Of a stretch of 64,000 bases of DNA, positions 27,615-37,921 are shown one piece after another. The DNA comes from Periweissella cryptocerci. GTDB lineage: Bacteria; Bacillota; Bacilli; Lactobacillales; Lactobacillaceae. Below the pieces are notes generated by a model. The model ran no database searches. It was not told the origin of the DNA and was given only the letters and a program-made list of their open reading frames with translations. Numbering within the stretch: position 1 is the stretch's first letter; each line of letters begins with the position of its first letter. The DNA lies in assembly GCF_004358325.1 (NCBI RefSeq), contig NZ_CP037940.1, positions 2,666,001 to 2,730,000 of the forward strand, in the 5' to 3' direction. The position numbers and the translations under genes were made by a program.

Positions 27615-28817
27615 TTATAGATATTTATTCAAAAGTTCAGCCATCCGTTTAACGGCGGGTTCAATTTTTTCGAGTGGCACATTTGAAAAGTTCAAACGCG
27701 CCGTATTCATTGAAATTGAAGTGGCAAATTGTGGCTGACCAGGGACATAGACGATGTTAGCTTCCGGCATTAAAATTTCTTTGAGGAATTTTAATAGGTT
27801 AACATTTTGGGGTGCTTGCAACCATAGGAAGAAGCCGCCATCTGGCTTGGTAAAAGTAACTGTTGCGGGCAAGTATTCGTGCAGTGCATTAATCATCGCA
27901 TCGCGTTTGGCAGCGTAGATGGGCTTCATTCGGTTGATGTGATCGTCGATGCTGTTTTCGTTTAAGAACGTCGCCAAGGCTTCCAAAGTCATGTTAGGTG
28001 ATTGCACATCAGCGGATGACTTGAGCCCAGCAAGTTCAGTGATAAGCTCAGGGGCAGCTTGAATGTAACCGACCCGCAGACCAGGTGACAAAATCTTTGA
28101 AAAGCTTGAAACGTAGAGCACACGACCATCGGTATCAAAACTTTGGATGGTTGGTAAATCTTCGCCAGAGTAACGCAAATCACGATAAGGTGAATCTTCC
28201 AAAATGTAGAAGTCGTATTCGCGAGCTAATTGTGCTAAACGTTGTCGCTTCAAGACACTCAAAGTCACGCCGGTTGGATTTTGAAAATCAGGAATCACAT
28301 ACATTAAGCGAATGCGGTTAGCACCACGATGTGATTTTAATTGTTGTTCAAGATAAGCAACATCAAGACCATCAGTTTCCAATGGAATTTCAAAATAAGT
28401 TGGTTCGTAAGTATTGAATGCTGAAATAGCGCCCATGTATGTTGGTGCTTCGACGCCTAAACCGCTATGTTTGTTTAAAAATAAGCGCGCAATCAAATCA
28501 ATCGCCTGTTGACCACCTTGAGTAATCAAGATTTCATCAGTTGATGTTTGGACGTTTGTTCGAGCGAGGTGGCGTTGTGCTAAAATAGAACGTAAATCAA
28601 TTGGGCCTTTGGCATCGGTATATTGGTAAATGCCAGGGGCGCCAGCTTGAATGGCCTTAGTAAATGAATCTTGTAAAGCTTGCGCAGGGAATAAAGTTTG
28701 GTCAGGATAACCACCTGCAAAAGAAATGTTTTTAGGATCTGAACTGGCAATGAAGAGTTCAGCGAGCATCGAACTGTCAGTGGCAGCGATACGATCAGCG
28801 TATTCGGATTGTTTCAT
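27615..28817 (-). CDS. PLP-dependent aminotransferase, class I/II
   Basis: 400 residues, fold type I. Landmarks: FAGGYPDQTLFP at the N terminus, TQGGQQAIDLIARLF, YVIPDFQNPTGVTLS with the Asn/Pro/Gly motif, ILEDSPYRDLRYSG (Asp contacting PLP), VSSFSKILSPGLRVGY with the Schiff-base Lys, and RLNFSN near the C terminus (carboxylate-binding Arg). This pattern is closest to the LysN/2-aminoadipate or multi-substrate aminotransferases that resemble the MocR C-terminal domain, without its HTH. Substrate unknown. Own promoter region at 28818-28980, shared divergently with xerC. Confidence 0.9.
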   Translation of the reverse strand: MKQSEYADRIAATDSSMLAELFIASSDPKNISFAGGYPDQTLFPAQALQDSFTKAIQAGAPGIYQYTDAKGPIDLRSILAQRHLARTNVQTSTDEILITQGGQQAIDLIARLFLNKHSGLGVEAPTYMGAISAFNTYEPTYFEIPLETDGLDVAYLEQQLKSHRGANRIRLMYVIPDFQNPTGVTLSVLKRQRLAQLAREYDFYILEDSPYRDLRYSGEDLPTIQSFDTDGRVLYVSSFSKILSPGLRVGYIQAAPELITELAGLKSSADVQSPNMTLEALATFLNENSIDDHINRMKPIYAAKRDAMINALHEYLPATVTFTKPDGGFFLWLQAPQNVNLLKFLKEILMPEANIVYVPGQPQFATSISMNTARLNFSNVPLEKIEPAVKRMAELLNKYL

Positions 28818-28993
28818 TTTATATTATCACACTGCTTTCTTTAATATTTTATTAATGTTACGTTTTATATTAGGCAAAGGGTGTGAATTCGTGATGTTTA
28901 TTATGTGAAGGAATTGTGAAAATGCAATAATCTAATGAAATTGTTGTTAGCAGCACGATTTTAGATTGGCGTACATAGTTGAAAGGACAAAAA

Positions 28994-29908
28994 ATGGATA
29001 ATTATAGTAATTTATTTATTAAATATTTGACGATTGAACGTCAATATTCGCCCCAGACAATCAAAGCATATGAAGAAGATATCAAATTATTTCGCGAATA
29101 TTTAGACGGTGAACAAATTATCCTTGATTGGAATAAGTTGGACCCAATGACGGTTCGCGGTTGGTTAAGCAATATGTTTGATCGCAAGTTAGAGCGGACG
29201 ACGATTAATCGCAAGTTGAGTTCGTTGCGCAGCTTTTATCAGTTCCTCTTGAATAATGAGATGGTTCGTGACAATCCGTTCGCGGATATTCAGATTAAGC
29301 CCCACAATAATCATTTACCCCATTATTTTCGACAAAAAGAATTGAATGTGTTATTTGAAACCGTTTATGCAGAGGACGCTAAATTAAAATTGCGCGATAT
29401 TGCGTTGTTGGAATTGTTGTATGGCACGGGGATGCGGGTATCTGAAGTGGCCACGTTAACGCTTAGTCAGCTTGATTTTTCGCGTGAGACCGTCCACGTC
29501 ATCGGTAAAGGGGGCAAAGAACGATTTGTGCCTCTTGGTAGTTACGCAATTAAAGCGTTAAATGTGTATCTCGACCAACTCCGGCCAGAGCTGATGGCGC
29601 ACTTTCACCAAGTGCATGATTATGTCTTCATCAATCATTTAGGCAAGCCGGTAACGTCAACCGGGATTGAATATATTTTAAAACAATTAATGAAGAAAAC
29701 GGGACTGTCCAATGAAATCCATCCCCACATGCTGCGGCATACATTCGCAACGGATTTATTGAATAACGGGGCTGACTTGCGCACGGTACAAGAATTGTTA
29801 GGTCACACTAACGTTAGTACGACGCAGATTTATACGCACGTTAGCCGTGAACAGCTCCAAGAAAACTACCGTAAATACTTCAATCGCGCCACGCCTGAGG
29901 ATGAATAA
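28994..29908 (+). CDS. xerC: Tyrosine recombinase, XerC/XerD type
   Basis: 304 residues from ATG 28994 (AAAGGA 8 nt upstream; an in-frame upstream start at 28979 lacks one). Catalytic residues are all present: Arg148 (GTGMRVSE), Lys172 (GKGGKERFVPLG), His245 and Arg248 (HPHMLRH), His271 (LLGHTNVST) and Tyr280 (QIYTHV). The length and N-terminal SAM-like domain match chromosomal Xer proteins, which resolve chromosome dimers at dif during division. No neighbouring phage or integron gene suggests another role. XerC rather than XerD is inference from overall likeness. Confidence 0.87.
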   Translation: MDNYSNLFIKYLTIERQYSPQTIKAYEEDIKLFREYLDGEQIILDWNKLDPMTVRGWLSNMFDRKLERTTINRKLSSLRSFYQFLLNNEMVRDNPFADIQIKPHNNHLPHYFRQKELNVLFETVYAEDAKLKLRDIALLELLYGTGMRVSEVATLTLSQLDFSRETVHVIGKGGKERFVPLGSYAIKALNVYLDQLRPELMAHFHQVHDYVFINHLGKPVTSTGIEYILKQLMKKTGLSNEIHPHMLRHTFATDLLNNGADLRTVQELLGHTNVSTTQIYTHVSREQLQENYRKYFNRATPEDE

Positions 29909-29969
29909 TATCCAGACTTCATATTGCCTTTTTGTTCCACTCCCTTTTTATTATGGTAAAATAGTAATT

Positions 29970-29984
29970 ATGAAAACGCTTTTA
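29970..29984 (+). promoter_or_regulatory. Probable cre (CcpA) box of the mutarotase gene
   Basis: ATGAAAACGCTTTTA matches the cre consensus WTGNAANCGNWNNCW except at one position. It lies just downstream of a -10-like TGGTAAAAT, 25 bp before the gene, a position that suits repression. Confidence 0.5.
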
Positions 29985-30009
29985 TAAAGTATAAGGGGTC
30001 CTAAATATA

Positions 30010-30891
30010 ATGACTGTAAAACTTGAAAATGAACATTTAGTTGTCGAAATCCATGAGCATGGTGCTGAATTACGGAGTGTCTACAACAAAGAACACCAAA
30101 TTGAATATATTTGGCAAGGTGACCCGAAGTATTGGGGGCGGCACGCACCAGTTTTATTCCCAATCGTTGGCCGCTTACAAGATAATCAATACACTTTTAA
30201 TGATCAAACCTACTATTTAAATCAACATGGTTTTGCGCGTGACTTGAACTTTATTGTCGTGGCACAAACACCAACTACCGCCACATTTGAATTACGTGAT
30301 AATCCACTAACCAAGTCATTGTATCCATTTAGTTTTATTTTGCAATTACGCTACACGCTGACGGATGATGATCGGTTGAGTATTGAATATTATGTGAGTA
30401 ACGCTGAAAATGACCCAATTTATTTCCAAATTGGTGGTCACCCCGCATTTAACGTGCCAATGGACACAACTTCAAAATTTTCAGATTATTACGTGAATGT
30501 AGATCCAGTCAAAAAGTATGATCGCATCAATCTGATTGGACCATACTCAGATCCAAAGCATCCAAGTGAATTTGATGCCCACATTCCTTTACGCTTGCGT
30601 TATGACGATTACAAAGACGATGCGATTATTTTAGGCTTAGAAAAAGAAACGACATCATTAGTCTTAGCGACATTGTTTGAATCGCATGGGGTAACGATGG
30701 AACTTGAAAATGCCGATTATGTTGGGATTTGGACGCCGTATGGTAAGAACGCGCCGTTTGTATGCCTTGAACCTTGGTGGGGCTTGGCGGACACGATTGA
30801 CGCAGACGGTGATTTGACCCACAAATTTGCAATCAATAAATTGGATGGTCAGTCTGATTTTTCAGGAAAGTGGAGCTTAACTTTCTTCTAA
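30010..30891 (+). CDS. Aldose 1-epimerase family protein (LacX/mutarotase-like)
   Basis: 293 residues. GalM-superfamily signs are HGAELRSVYNKEHQIEYIWQ at the N terminus, ILFP-type VLFPIVGRLQDN, the QHGFARDLNF block with the catalytic His, and QIGGHPAFNVP with the second conserved His. A conserved Glu is expected in the CLEPWWGLAD segment near the C terminus. This branch includes LacX and YeaD-like hexose-6-phosphate epimerases; the substrate is an aldose or its phosphate. A likely cre box upstream fits catabolite control. Monocistronic. Confidence 0.87.
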   Translation: MTVKLENEHLVVEIHEHGAELRSVYNKEHQIEYIWQGDPKYWGRHAPVLFPIVGRLQDNQYTFNDQTYYLNQHGFARDLNFIVVAQTPTTATFELRDNPLTKSLYPFSFILQLRYTLTDDDRLSIEYYVSNAENDPIYFQIGGHPAFNVPMDTTSKFSDYYVNVDPVKKYDRINLIGPYSDPKHPSEFDAHIPLRLRYDDYKDDAIILGLEKETTSLVLATLFESHGVTMELENADYVGIWTPYGKNAPFVCLEPWWGLADTIDADGDLTHKFAINKLDGQSDFSGKWSLTFF

Positions 30892-30964
30892 AATTGATAC
30901 AAAAACCCAATGGGCGTATGCTATACTAACTTAATCAGATTGATTTGAAAGTTGGTATTAACCA

Positions 30965-31585
30965 TTGGAAATTGCATTTTTATTCGTGTTGAGCTATTTT
31001 TTGGGGGCGTGCCCATTTGGCTATTGGATTGGCAAAATATTCTACCACGAAGATATTCGGACGGCGGGCTCAGGTAATATTGGTACAACCAATACCTTTC
31101 GCGTGCTCGGTGTAAAAGCTGGTTCAGCAGTGATGGTGCTTGATGTCTTGAAAGGGACCTTAGCGGCGAGCTTGCCACATATCTTTGGTATTAGCATGGG
31201 AATCTGGACTAATCCGTTTATTATTGGTTTAGCGGCGATTATTGGTCACATGTTTAGTATCTGGATTGGTTTCAAGGGTGGTAAAGCCGTCGCCACAACG
31301 GCCGGGGTTTTGCTTGCGTATGATCCGCATGTGTTTGTGCTTGCAGTCATTGTGTTTGCTGGGTTTATTTTCTTAACCAGTATGGTGAGTGTCGGTTCAA
31401 TCGTGGCTTTCTTGGCAGTTGACGCCTATTCGTTGTTTAATCACGATTGGTTTTTGTTCACGATTGCGGCGGTTTTGACGGTTTTTATTATCTATAAGCA
31501 CCGAACGAATATTGTGCGTATCATCCACGGCAATGAAAACCAGACACCTTTTGGGTTGGTTTACTGGTTACGTAAAAATAAATAA
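30965..31585 (+). CDS. plsY: Acyl-phosphate:glycerol-3-phosphate acyltransferase
   Basis: 206 residues from TTG 30965; no ATG is available nearby and the ribosome site is weak (GAAAG). Five or more membrane helices. Three motifs of PlsY are visible: GSGNIGTTNTFR (active-site loop), GHMFSIWIGFKGGKAVATTAG, and the later KHRTNIVRIIHGNE segment (glycerol-3-phosphate binding). It makes lysophosphatidic acid from acyl phosphate at the membrane, the first committed step of phospholipid synthesis. Monocistronic. Confidence 0.93.
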   Translation: MEIAFLFVLSYFLGACPFGYWIGKIFYHEDIRTAGSGNIGTTNTFRVLGVKAGSAVMVLDVLKGTLAASLPHIFGISMGIWTNPFIIGLAAIIGHMFSIWIGFKGGKAVATTAGVLLAYDPHVFVLAVIVFAGFIFLTSMVSVGSIVAFLAVDAYSLFNHDWFLFTIAAVLTVFIIYKHRTNIVRIIHGNENQTPFGLVYWLRKNK

Positions 31586-31590
31586 TATTA

Positions 31591-31637
31591 AAAACGGCGT
31601 TGCTAAGTTCAAATGAACTTGGCAACGCCGTTTTCGA
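31591..31637 (+). terminator. Bidirectional terminator between plsY and def
   Basis: AAAACGGCGTTGC pairs with GCAACGCCGTTTT, with an inner AAGTTCA/TGAACTT pair. It serves converging plsY and def. Confidence 0.92.
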
Positions 31638-31648
31638 TTTACAATAGG

Positions 31649-32209
31649 TTATTTGATGTATTTAACATCTTCGCTTTCAGCCCATGGTTCAGCTTGGTTG
31701 ATGTGATCGTAATAGAGCACACCGTGCAAGTGATCCATTTCGTGTTGGAAAACAATGGCTGGATAATCTTTCAAGCGTAACTTTACCGTTTCGCCATCAA
31801 GGTTTTGGTAACGGACGGTGATGCGATCGTGGCGGGGAACAAAACCAGCCACGTCTTCATCAACAGAAAGACAGCCTTCACCCATGTCAAGCGCACCATC
31901 TTGGACTGAGTGGGAAATGATAACGGGGTTTGAAATCACACCTTTGAATAAAGGTTCATCGTCTTCAAATTCACCAGGTACCAAGATTGCAGCCATACGC
32001 TTTGATTCGCCGACTTGTGGGGCAGCTAAACCTACACCGGGACGTAACTTGTATTTTTCATTTTCAGTTTCGTCTTGGCTGATGACTAAGTATTCCATCA
32101 TGTCATCGGCTAACTTGCGGTCTTCAGCAGACAGGGGGAATTGAACGTCAGCAGCTTCCTGACGTAACACGGGGTCGCCATCGCGAGTAATGTCTTTCAT
32201 TAAATACAT
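31649..32209 (-). CDS. def: Peptide deformylase
   Basis: 186 residues from ATG 32209, which has AAGGAG 8 nt upstream; the frame is open further to 32281 but without a ribosome site. The three metalloprotease motifs are GVGLAAPQ (58-65), EGCLSV (111-116, metal ligand Cys113) and QHEMDH (155-160, His156 and His160 as metal ligands, Glu157 catalytic). It removes the formyl group from nascent proteins. Residues 110-190 and the inserted acidic loop (DETENEKY) are typical of Gram-positive type 2 deformylases. Confidence 0.95.
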   Translation of the reverse strand: MYLMKDITRDGDPVLRQEAADVQFPLSAEDRKLADDMMEYLVISQDETENEKYKLRPGVGLAAPQVGESKRMAAILVPGEFEDDEPLFKGVISNPVIISHSVQDGALDMGEGCLSVDEDVAGFVPRHDRITVRYQNLDGETVKLRLKDYPAIVFQHEMDHLHGVLYYDHINQAEPWAESEDVKYIK

Positions 32210-32377
32210 AATTTCTGCTCCTTCATTTAGTGTGTCGCCACTGCATGTGGTTGGCGCACACAATTTCAAAATCTTCTTCAAATCATTTTACCGTTAAATA
32301 TTAGTTAGCGCAAACAATTCTATTTTTGCGAGAAGTTCTCACATTTTTCACAAATTAAAGGTACAATTATAGTTGGA

Positions 32378-32392
32378 ATGAAACCGTTTACA
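32378..32392 (+). promoter_or_regulatory. cre (CcpA) box of the pdh operon
   Basis: ATGAAACCGTTTACA matches the cre consensus WTGNAANCGNWNNCW at every position. It lies about 65 bp before pdhA, just after a TACAAT-type -10 region, so CcpA binding would block transcription. Confidence 0.75.
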
Positions 32393-32456
32393 TTAGTTAT
32401 TAATTCACAAACTATAGCTGAGTAAACAATTTTAGAGAACAGGAAGGATATTTGTT

Positions 32457-33620
32457 ATGACTGAAACAAATTTTGTTACGGATGGTATGCAAAACACAGA
32501 CGCGAGTGAAAACCGCAGTAGTTTTGTCGACTTTGCTGCAATTAAAGATGAAATGATGTCTAATCAGACACCCCTACAAGTGCTTGATGGTCACGGTAAG
32601 ATTGTCAATCAAGCGGTGTTTGACCAATATAGTGATACTGAATTGGTAGACATGTTGAAATTAATGGTTTGGGAACGGACTTTGCACCAACGCTCGAATG
32701 CATTAACGCGCCAAGGTCGTTTGGGTTTTTATGCACCAACCGAAGGGCAAGAAGCTAGTGAAATGGGGGCACAATTAGCCTTCAAAGCAACTGACTTCTT
32801 ACTACCAGCTTATCGTGATATCCCACAACTAATTCAACACGGCTTGCCAACTTGGAAGGCTTTTTTATGGTCGCGTGGACATGTTCTTGGTAACGATTAC
32901 GAAGAAGAACACTTAGCGGCAATGCCACCACAAATCATTATTGGTGCGCAATATATCCAAGCGGCAGGAGTTGCATTAGGAATCAAAAAAAATAAAACCG
33001 AAGATATGGTTGCTTACACGTTTACTGGTGATGGCGGGACTTCGCAAGGTGATTTCTATGAAGGAATTAACTTTGCTGGTGCGTACCAAGTGCCAGCGGT
33101 GTTTATTATCCAAAATAACGGCTATGCCATTTCGACACCACGACATGTGCAAACGGCCGCAGTGACGTTGGCGCAAAAAGGGATGGCCGCAGGGATTCCG
33201 TTTGTCCAAGTTGATGGAATGGACATCTTGGCAGTGCGTGAGGCTGCTAAGGCTGCCCGTGAATATGCCGCTGCCGGTAATGGTCCAGTTTTAATTGAAA
33301 CGTTGACGTTCCGTTTTGGCCCCCACACGAATGCTGGGGATGATCCAAAACGTTATCGGACACCTGAAGAAGAACAACCATGGTTTGACAATGATCCCTT
33401 AATTCGCTTACGCAAGGTGTTGACGGAGAAGGGCGTGTGGTCTGAAGAGATTGAAAATGCCTACATTGATGATGTTAAAGCAGAGATTAAGGCCGCAGTC
33501 GCTCAAGCAGATGCAGCACCAAAACAAAAAATTTCAGACTTTTTGAAGAATGTTTTTGAAGAACCAACTCCCGATATTGTTGAACAAATCGCAATCTTTG
33601 AAGCAAAGGAGGCTAAGTAA
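32457..33620 (+). CDS. pdhA: Pyruvate dehydrogenase E1 component, alpha subunit
   Basis: 387 residues. The thiamine-diphosphate motif runs from [20 protein letters not shown] to the closing [28 protein letters not shown] and DFLLPAYRD are conserved in E1-alpha, as is the phosphorylation-loop-like [16 protein letters not shown]. With the beta subunit it decarboxylates pyruvate and reductively acetylates the lipoyl group on E2. An N-terminal extension of about 50 residues is present. First gene of pdhABCD; a perfect cre box precedes it. Branched-chain 2-oxo acid dehydrogenase is the alternative, less likely. Confidence 0.95.
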   Translation: MTETNFVTDGMQNTDASENRSSFVDFAAIKDEMMSNQTPLQVLDGHGKIVNQAVFDQYSDTELVDMLKLMVWERTLHQRSNALTRQGRLGFYAPTEGQEASEMGAQLAFKATDFLLPAYRDIPQLIQHGLPTWKAFLWSRGHVLGNDYEEEHLAAMPPQIIIGAQYIQAAGVALGIKKNKTEDMVAYTFTGDGGTSQGDFYEGINFAGAYQVPAVFIIQNNGYAISTPRHVQTAAVTLAQKGMAAGIPFVQVDGMDILAVREAAKAAREYAAAGNGPVLIETLTFRFGPHTNAGDDPKRYRTPEEEQPWFDNDPLIRLRKVLTEKGVWSEEIENAYIDDVKAEIKAAVAQADAAPKQKISDFLKNVFEEPTPDIVEQIAIFEAKEAK

Positions 33621-33622
33621 TT

Positions 33623-34603
33623 ATGGCTACGATGACATTTATCCAAGCAATTACTGATGCACTAAACACACAACTTAAAAATGATGACAAGACGTTGATT
33701 TTTGGCGAAGACGTTGGTAAAAACGGTGGGGTTTTCCGGGCGACGGATGGCTTACAAGCTGAATACGGCAAAGACCGTGTGTTTGATACTCCTTTGGCGG
33801 AATCTGGAATTTTAGGTTTGTCAATGGGATTAGCTTTACAAGGGTTCCGCCCAATTCCAGAAATTCAATTCATCGGCTTTATTTTTGAAGCAATGGATTC
33901 AATCGCCGGTCAGATGGCACGGACACGTTACCGGATGAACGGTAAGGTGGGCTTACCAATCACGATTCGCTCGCCATTTGGTGGTGGGACGCACACGCCA
34001 GAAATGCACGCCGATTCATTGGAAGGTATGATTGCGTCGGTGCCAGGTCTGCGCGTGGTCACACCATCTAATCCATACGATGCTAAGGGATTATTAATTT
34101 CCGCAATTAAAAATAATGACCCAGTCTTCTTCCTAGAAAATTTGAAATTGTATCGTTCATTGAAAGCAGATGTGCCAGAAGGTGAATATACGGTACCGTT
34201 AGACAAGGCGAACGTTGTCCGTGAAGGTAGTGACGTGACCGTTATCGCATACTCGGCAGAAGTTAATGAAAGTTTGAAAGTTGCGGAAAAACTCGCAAAA
34301 GAGGGCATCTCGGTCGAAGTGGTTGATTTACGTTCACTAGCACCGATTGATTCAGCAACACTTGTGCAGTCAGTTAGCAAGACCCACCGGGCTGTGGTGG
34401 TTCAAGAAGCCCAACGGATGGCTGGGGTGGCGGCCAAGGTCGTATCTGAAATTTCAGAAAAAGCCATTTTGTCACTTGATGCACCGATTGGTCGGGTTTC
34501 AGCACCAGATACGGTTTATCCATTTGGCTTAGCTGAAGACGACTGGCTTCCAGCGGCAGCAGATATTGAAGCAAAAGTTCGCGAAACTTTAGAATTTAAT
34601 TAG
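33623..34603 (+). CDS. pdhB: Pyruvate dehydrogenase E1 component, beta subunit
   Basis: 326 residues, starts 2 bp after the pdhA stop (GGAGG ribosome site inside the pdhA end). [18 protein letters not shown] at the N terminus, [19 protein letters not shown] and [16 protein letters not shown] contribute to the ThDP site. The C-terminal transketolase domain contains [11 protein letters not shown] and ends with [19 protein letters not shown]. Forms the alpha2-beta2 E1 heterotetramer. Confidence 0.95.
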   Translation: MATMTFIQAITDALNTQLKNDDKTLIFGEDVGKNGGVFRATDGLQAEYGKDRVFDTPLAESGILGLSMGLALQGFRPIPEIQFIGFIFEAMDSIAGQMARTRYRMNGKVGLPITIRSPFGGGTHTPEMHADSLEGMIASVPGLRVVTPSNPYDAKGLLISAIKNNDPVFFLENLKLYRSLKADVPEGEYTVPLDKANVVREGSDVTVIAYSAEVNESLKVAEKLAKEGISVEVVDLRSLAPIDSATLVQSVSKTHRAVVVQEAQRMAGVAAKVVSEISEKAILSLDAPIGRVSAPDTVYPFGLAEDDWLPAAADIEAKVRETLEFN

Positions 34604-34613
34604 GAGGTCAGTT

Positions 34614-35915
34614 ATGGCATTTGAATTTAAACTCCCAGAACTTGGTGAAGGCATGCATGAAGGTGAAATTGCTTCATGGCTGGTCAAAGTTGGTGATCAT
34701 GTTGAAGAAGACGATGGTTTAGTCGAAATTCAAAATGATAAATCAGTCGAAGAACTGCCATCGCCAGTAACGGGTACAATCAAAGAAATTAAACTTGCTG
34801 AGGGGTCAACTGCGACTATCGGTGACGTCTTAGTTGTGATTGATGACGGTTCCGTAGATGTACCAGCAGAATCACCGGCACCGGCAGCTGTACCAGATGA
34901 AGCCCCCGTGGCAGTGACACCAGCAACACCAACCGACTCAGTGCCAACTGTTGCCACTGAAAGCGTAACGGTCGCACAACCTGGTGACGTGATCCTTGCG
35001 ATGCCGTCAGTACGCCATTATGCGCGCCAACAAGGTGTTAATTTGGCACAAGTTACGGCAACGGGAAAACATGGACAAATCTTGAAAGCGGATGTTGATG
35101 CCACAATTAACGGTGCAACACCAGCTCCGATTGTGACCGCAGAAGCTAGTGCGCCCGTGGAAGCTGCAGTGACACCAGCGCCAGTGCAGCCATATGTCGC
35201 AGCAATGCCGGAACTCGAAACGCGCGAACCAATGTCGTTGACACGTAAGGCAATTGCCAAAGCGATGGTGACATCTAAACACACTGCGCCACACGTAACG
35301 TTATTTGATGAAGTCGAAGTAAGTGCGTTGATGGCTAACCGTAAGAAGTACAAAGCGATTGCGGCCGAGCGTGATATCAAATTAACATTCTTACCATATG
35401 TTGCGAAAGTTTTAACTGCAGTCTTGAAAGAATATCCAGTTTTCAATGCTTCAATTGATGATGCAACGCAAGAGATTATTACAAAGCATTACTACAATAT
35501 TGGCATTGCTACCGATACTGACCATGGTCTGTACGTGCCAAACATTAAGGACGCCAATACTAAGGGCTTGTTTACGATTGCTCAAGAAATTAGTGCAAAT
35601 ACGGTTAAAGCACAGGATGGTAAGTTGAGTGGCGCCGATATGAAGGGTGGCTCAATCACAATCACTAACATTGGCTCAATTGGTGGTGGTTGGTTTACAC
35701 CAGTAATCAACTATCCAGAAGTTGCCATTTTGGGTGTTGGTAAGATTGCGCCAGAACCATATGTGAATGCGGATGGTGAATTGGCAGTTGGTCAAATGAT
35801 GAAGTTATCATTGAGTTTTGATCACCGTTTAATTGATGGTGCCACAGCACAACGGGCAATGAATCTGTTGAAGAGCTTATTGCACGATCCAGAAATGTTG
35901 ATGATGGAGGGCTAA
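34614..35915 (+). CDS. pdhC: Dihydrolipoamide acetyltransferase (E2)
   Basis: 433 residues. One N-terminal lipoyl domain (1-80) with the lipoylated Lys43 in IQNDKSVEELPSP, an Ala/Pro/Thr-rich swinging linker, an E3-binding domain (about 125-162, MPSVRHYARQQGVNLAQV), a second Ala/Pro linker, and the catalytic acyltransferase domain ending in LSFDHRLIDGATAQRAM with the catalytic His/Asp pair. It forms the core of the complex and transfers acetyl groups to CoA. Strong AGGAGG ribosome site 10 bp after pdhB. Confidence 0.96.
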   Translation: MAFEFKLPELGEGMHEGEIASWLVKVGDHVEEDDGLVEIQNDKSVEELPSPVTGTIKEIKLAEGSTATIGDVLVVIDDGSVDVPAESPAPAAVPDEAPVAVTPATPTDSVPTVATESVTVAQPGDVILAMPSVRHYARQQGVNLAQVTATGKHGQILKADVDATINGATPAPIVTAEASAPVEAAVTPAPVQPYVAAMPELETREPMSLTRKAIAKAMVTSKHTAPHVTLFDEVEVSALMANRKKYKAIAAERDIKLTFLPYVAKVLTAVLKEYPVFNASIDDATQEIITKHYYNIGIATDTDHGLYVPNIKDANTKGLFTIAQEISANTVKAQDGKLSGADMKGGSITITNIGSIGGGWFTPVINYPEVAILGVGKIAPEPYVNADGELAVGQMMKLSLSFDHRLIDGATAQRAMNLLKSLLHDPEMLMMEG

Positions 35916-35918
35916 AAA

Positions 35919-37331
35919 ATGGTTGTAGGAGATTTTGCTGAAGAACGCGAAACAATTGTGGTTGGTTCTGGCCCTGGTGGTTATGTAGCGGCAATTCACG
36001 CGGCTGAACTTGGTCAGAAAGTGATGATTGTTGAACGCGATGAAATCGGTGGCGTCTGTTTGAACGTGGGCTGTATTCCATCAAAGGCGTTGATTAACGC
36101 GGGACATCGCTACCAAGCAATGCAAGCTGATCAATTTGGGATTACAAGTACCGGCGCAACATTGGATTTCACTAAGACCCAAGCGTGGAAAGACAATGAA
36201 GTCGTTAAACGCTTGACTAGTGGTGTTGAAATGCTCTTAAAAAAGCACAAAATTGAAATTGTGAAGGGCGAAGTGTATTTGCATGATAACCATAAACTTC
36301 GGGTGATGAGTGAAACGAGTGACTCGGCAGCCCAAAGTTATCAATTTGATAATTTGATTTTAGCGACGGGTTCACGGCCGATTGAAATTCCCAACTTTAA
36401 ATTTGCCGGTCGAGTTGTTGATTCAACTGGGGGCTTGAATTTAAAGGAAGTGCCCAAGGAATTAGTTGTGATCGGTGGGGGCTATATTGGTGCGGAATTA
36501 GCGGGTGCCTACGCTAATCTTGGTGCGCACGTCACAATTCTTGAAGGAACCCCATCAATTTTGCCAAACTTTGAAAAAGACATGGTGGAATTAGTGCTGA
36601 AGAGCCTGAAAGAAAAAGGCGTTGCAGTGATTACGGGTGCCATGGCGCAAAAATCAGAACAAACTGATCATGATGTGACCGTAACTTACAAGGTTGGTGA
36701 TGATGAACACACAATCACGGCTGATTATTGCATGGTCACAGTTGGTCGGCGCCCAAACACCGATGAAATGGGTTTGGAATATACCGATGTTGTCATTGGG
36801 CAACGGGGATTGATTGAAGTTGATCAACAAGGACGGACCGCAGCGCCAAATATTTTCGCTATCGGTGATATTGTGGCCGGGGCGGCCTTGGCGCACAAGT
36901 CATCATTTGAAGGAAAGGTTGCTGCAGAAGCAATTAGTGGTGATGCAAGTGCTGCCGTTGACTATCTTGGAATGCCGGCGGTTTGCTACACAGATCCTGA
37001 ATTAGCAACAGTGGGAATTACTAAAGCTGAAGCAACTGAAAAAGGGCTGCACGTCAAAGCCAGCAAGTTTCCGTTTGCGGCTAATGGTCGGGCGATTACC
37101 TTAGCCGAAACGGATGGTTTTGTGCGGTTAGTATCAACTGATGATGGTACGTTAGTTGGGGCACAAGTTGCGGGCCCCGGCGCCTCGGATTTAATTGCTG
37201 AATTAACGTTAGCGGTGAACAGTGGCATGAATGTTGAAGATATCGCATTGACAATTCACGCGCACCCAACCTTAGCGGAAGCAACAATGGAAGCTGCTGA
37301 TATTGCTTTGGGGATGCCAACAAATATTTAA
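35919..37331 (+). CDS. pdhD: Dihydrolipoamide dehydrogenase (E3)
   Basis: 470 residues. FAD-binding [12 protein letters not shown] at the N terminus, redox disulfide [12 protein letters not shown] with Cys47 and Cys52, NAD-binding [20 protein letters not shown], the second FAD motif [10 protein letters not shown] and the C-terminal HAHPTLAEA active-site base. It reoxidises dihydrolipoyl-E2 with NAD+. Last gene of the pdh operon, 3 bp after pdhC, closed by a terminator. Confidence 0.97.
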   Translation: MVVGDFAEERETIVVGSGPGGYVAAIHAAELGQKVMIVERDEIGGVCLNVGCIPSKALINAGHRYQAMQADQFGITSTGATLDFTKTQAWKDNEVVKRLTSGVEMLLKKHKIEIVKGEVYLHDNHKLRVMSETSDSAAQSYQFDNLILATGSRPIEIPNFKFAGRVVDSTGGLNLKEVPKELVVIGGGYIGAELAGAYANLGAHVTILEGTPSILPNFEKDMVELVLKSLKEKGVAVITGAMAQKSEQTDHDVTVTYKVGDDEHTITADYCMVTVGRRPNTDEMGLEYTDVVIGQRGLIEVDQQGRTAAPNIFAIGDIVAGAALAHKSSFEGKVAAEAISGDASAAVDYLGMPAVCYTDPELATVGITKAEATEKGLHVKASKFPFAANGRAITLAETDGFVRLVSTDDGTLVGAQVAGPGASDLIAELTLAVNSGMNVEDIALTIHAHPTLAEATMEAADIALGMPTNI

Positions 37332-37336
37332 CAGTG

Positions 37337-37364
37337 AAAAGTCGGTTGATACCGACTTTTTTGT
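37337..37364 (+). terminator. Rho-independent terminator of the pdh operon
   Basis: AAAAGTCGG pairs with CCGACTTTT around a short loop, then a T run. Confidence 0.88.
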
Positions 37365-37406
37365 TATGCTATAGGTATAAAATAAATTATGTGAGGTGAA
37401 AGTCAT

Positions 37407-37814
37407 ATGAGTGAAGCAGACCATTTTGCCCAACTTACGCCGCTTGAAAAAGACATGAAACGAATTGGTGACAGTTTACCGGGTGCGCATGTTCGTTGGC
37501 GCATTGATTGGGAATGTTGGTATTTTGATTTAGATGGAAAAATGTTTGGCCTGATGCACGATAGCTTGCTGACATTGAAAGGTGATCCGCAACAAAATGA
37601 AATCATGCGCGAAGAGTTTGCATTTGTGATTGCTGGATATCACGTTAATAAAACGCACTGGAATTCAATTCGCTTAACAGAGTCGACTTTCACGATTGCG
37701 GGTTACGAGAAATTAATTAAGGCATCATATGATTTGGTAATGGCGGGCTTTAGCCACAAAAAGCAGTTAGCAATTCAGTTTAAAGCCAGTGGCAGTGAAC
37801 TGGAATCAAAATAA
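37407..37814 (+). CDS. MmcQ/YjbR family protein
   Basis: 135 residues. The CyaY-like fold family MmcQ/YjbR is recognised from the YFDLDGKMFGLM strand, the LKGDPQQNEIMREEF helix start and the AGYHVNKTHWNSIRL block, followed by a SYDLVMAGFS helix. Members are small, possibly DNA-binding, cytoplasmic proteins of unclear role. Its own promoter region follows the pdh terminator and it has a GAGGTGAAAG ribosome site. Confidence 0.82.
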   Translation: MSEADHFAQLTPLEKDMKRIGDSLPGAHVRWRIDWECWYFDLDGKMFGLMHDSLLTLKGDPQQNEIMREEFAFVIAGYHVNKTHWNSIRLTESTFTIAGYEKLIKASYDLVMAGFSHKKQLAIQFKASGSELESK

Positions 37815-37886
37815 TGTAATTTTTAGGTGGAGCGGCATTTAATTAACATATTTGGTTAACAATGCGGCAATGAATAATATCGACTG

Positions 37887-37915
37887 TTGACAATTTCGTG
37901 AATGGAAACTATCAT
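37887..37915 (+). promoter_or_regulatory. Promoter of the glycine T-box permease gene
   Basis: A consensus TTGACA at 37887-37892, a 17-nt spacer and TATCAT at 37910-37915. Confidence 0.75.
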
Positions 37916-37921
37916 TGACTT

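Noticed and set aside
28994..29908. Integrase of a prophage or integron
   Set aside because: Sequence length and motifs fit housekeeping XerC/XerD; no attachment site, phage gene or cassette lies nearby, and the repeats do not look like attC sites next to it.
32209..32281. Longer start of peptide deformylase
   Set aside because: The extra 24 residues have no ribosome site and do not look like a deformylase N terminus, while AAGGAG precedes the ATG at 32209.
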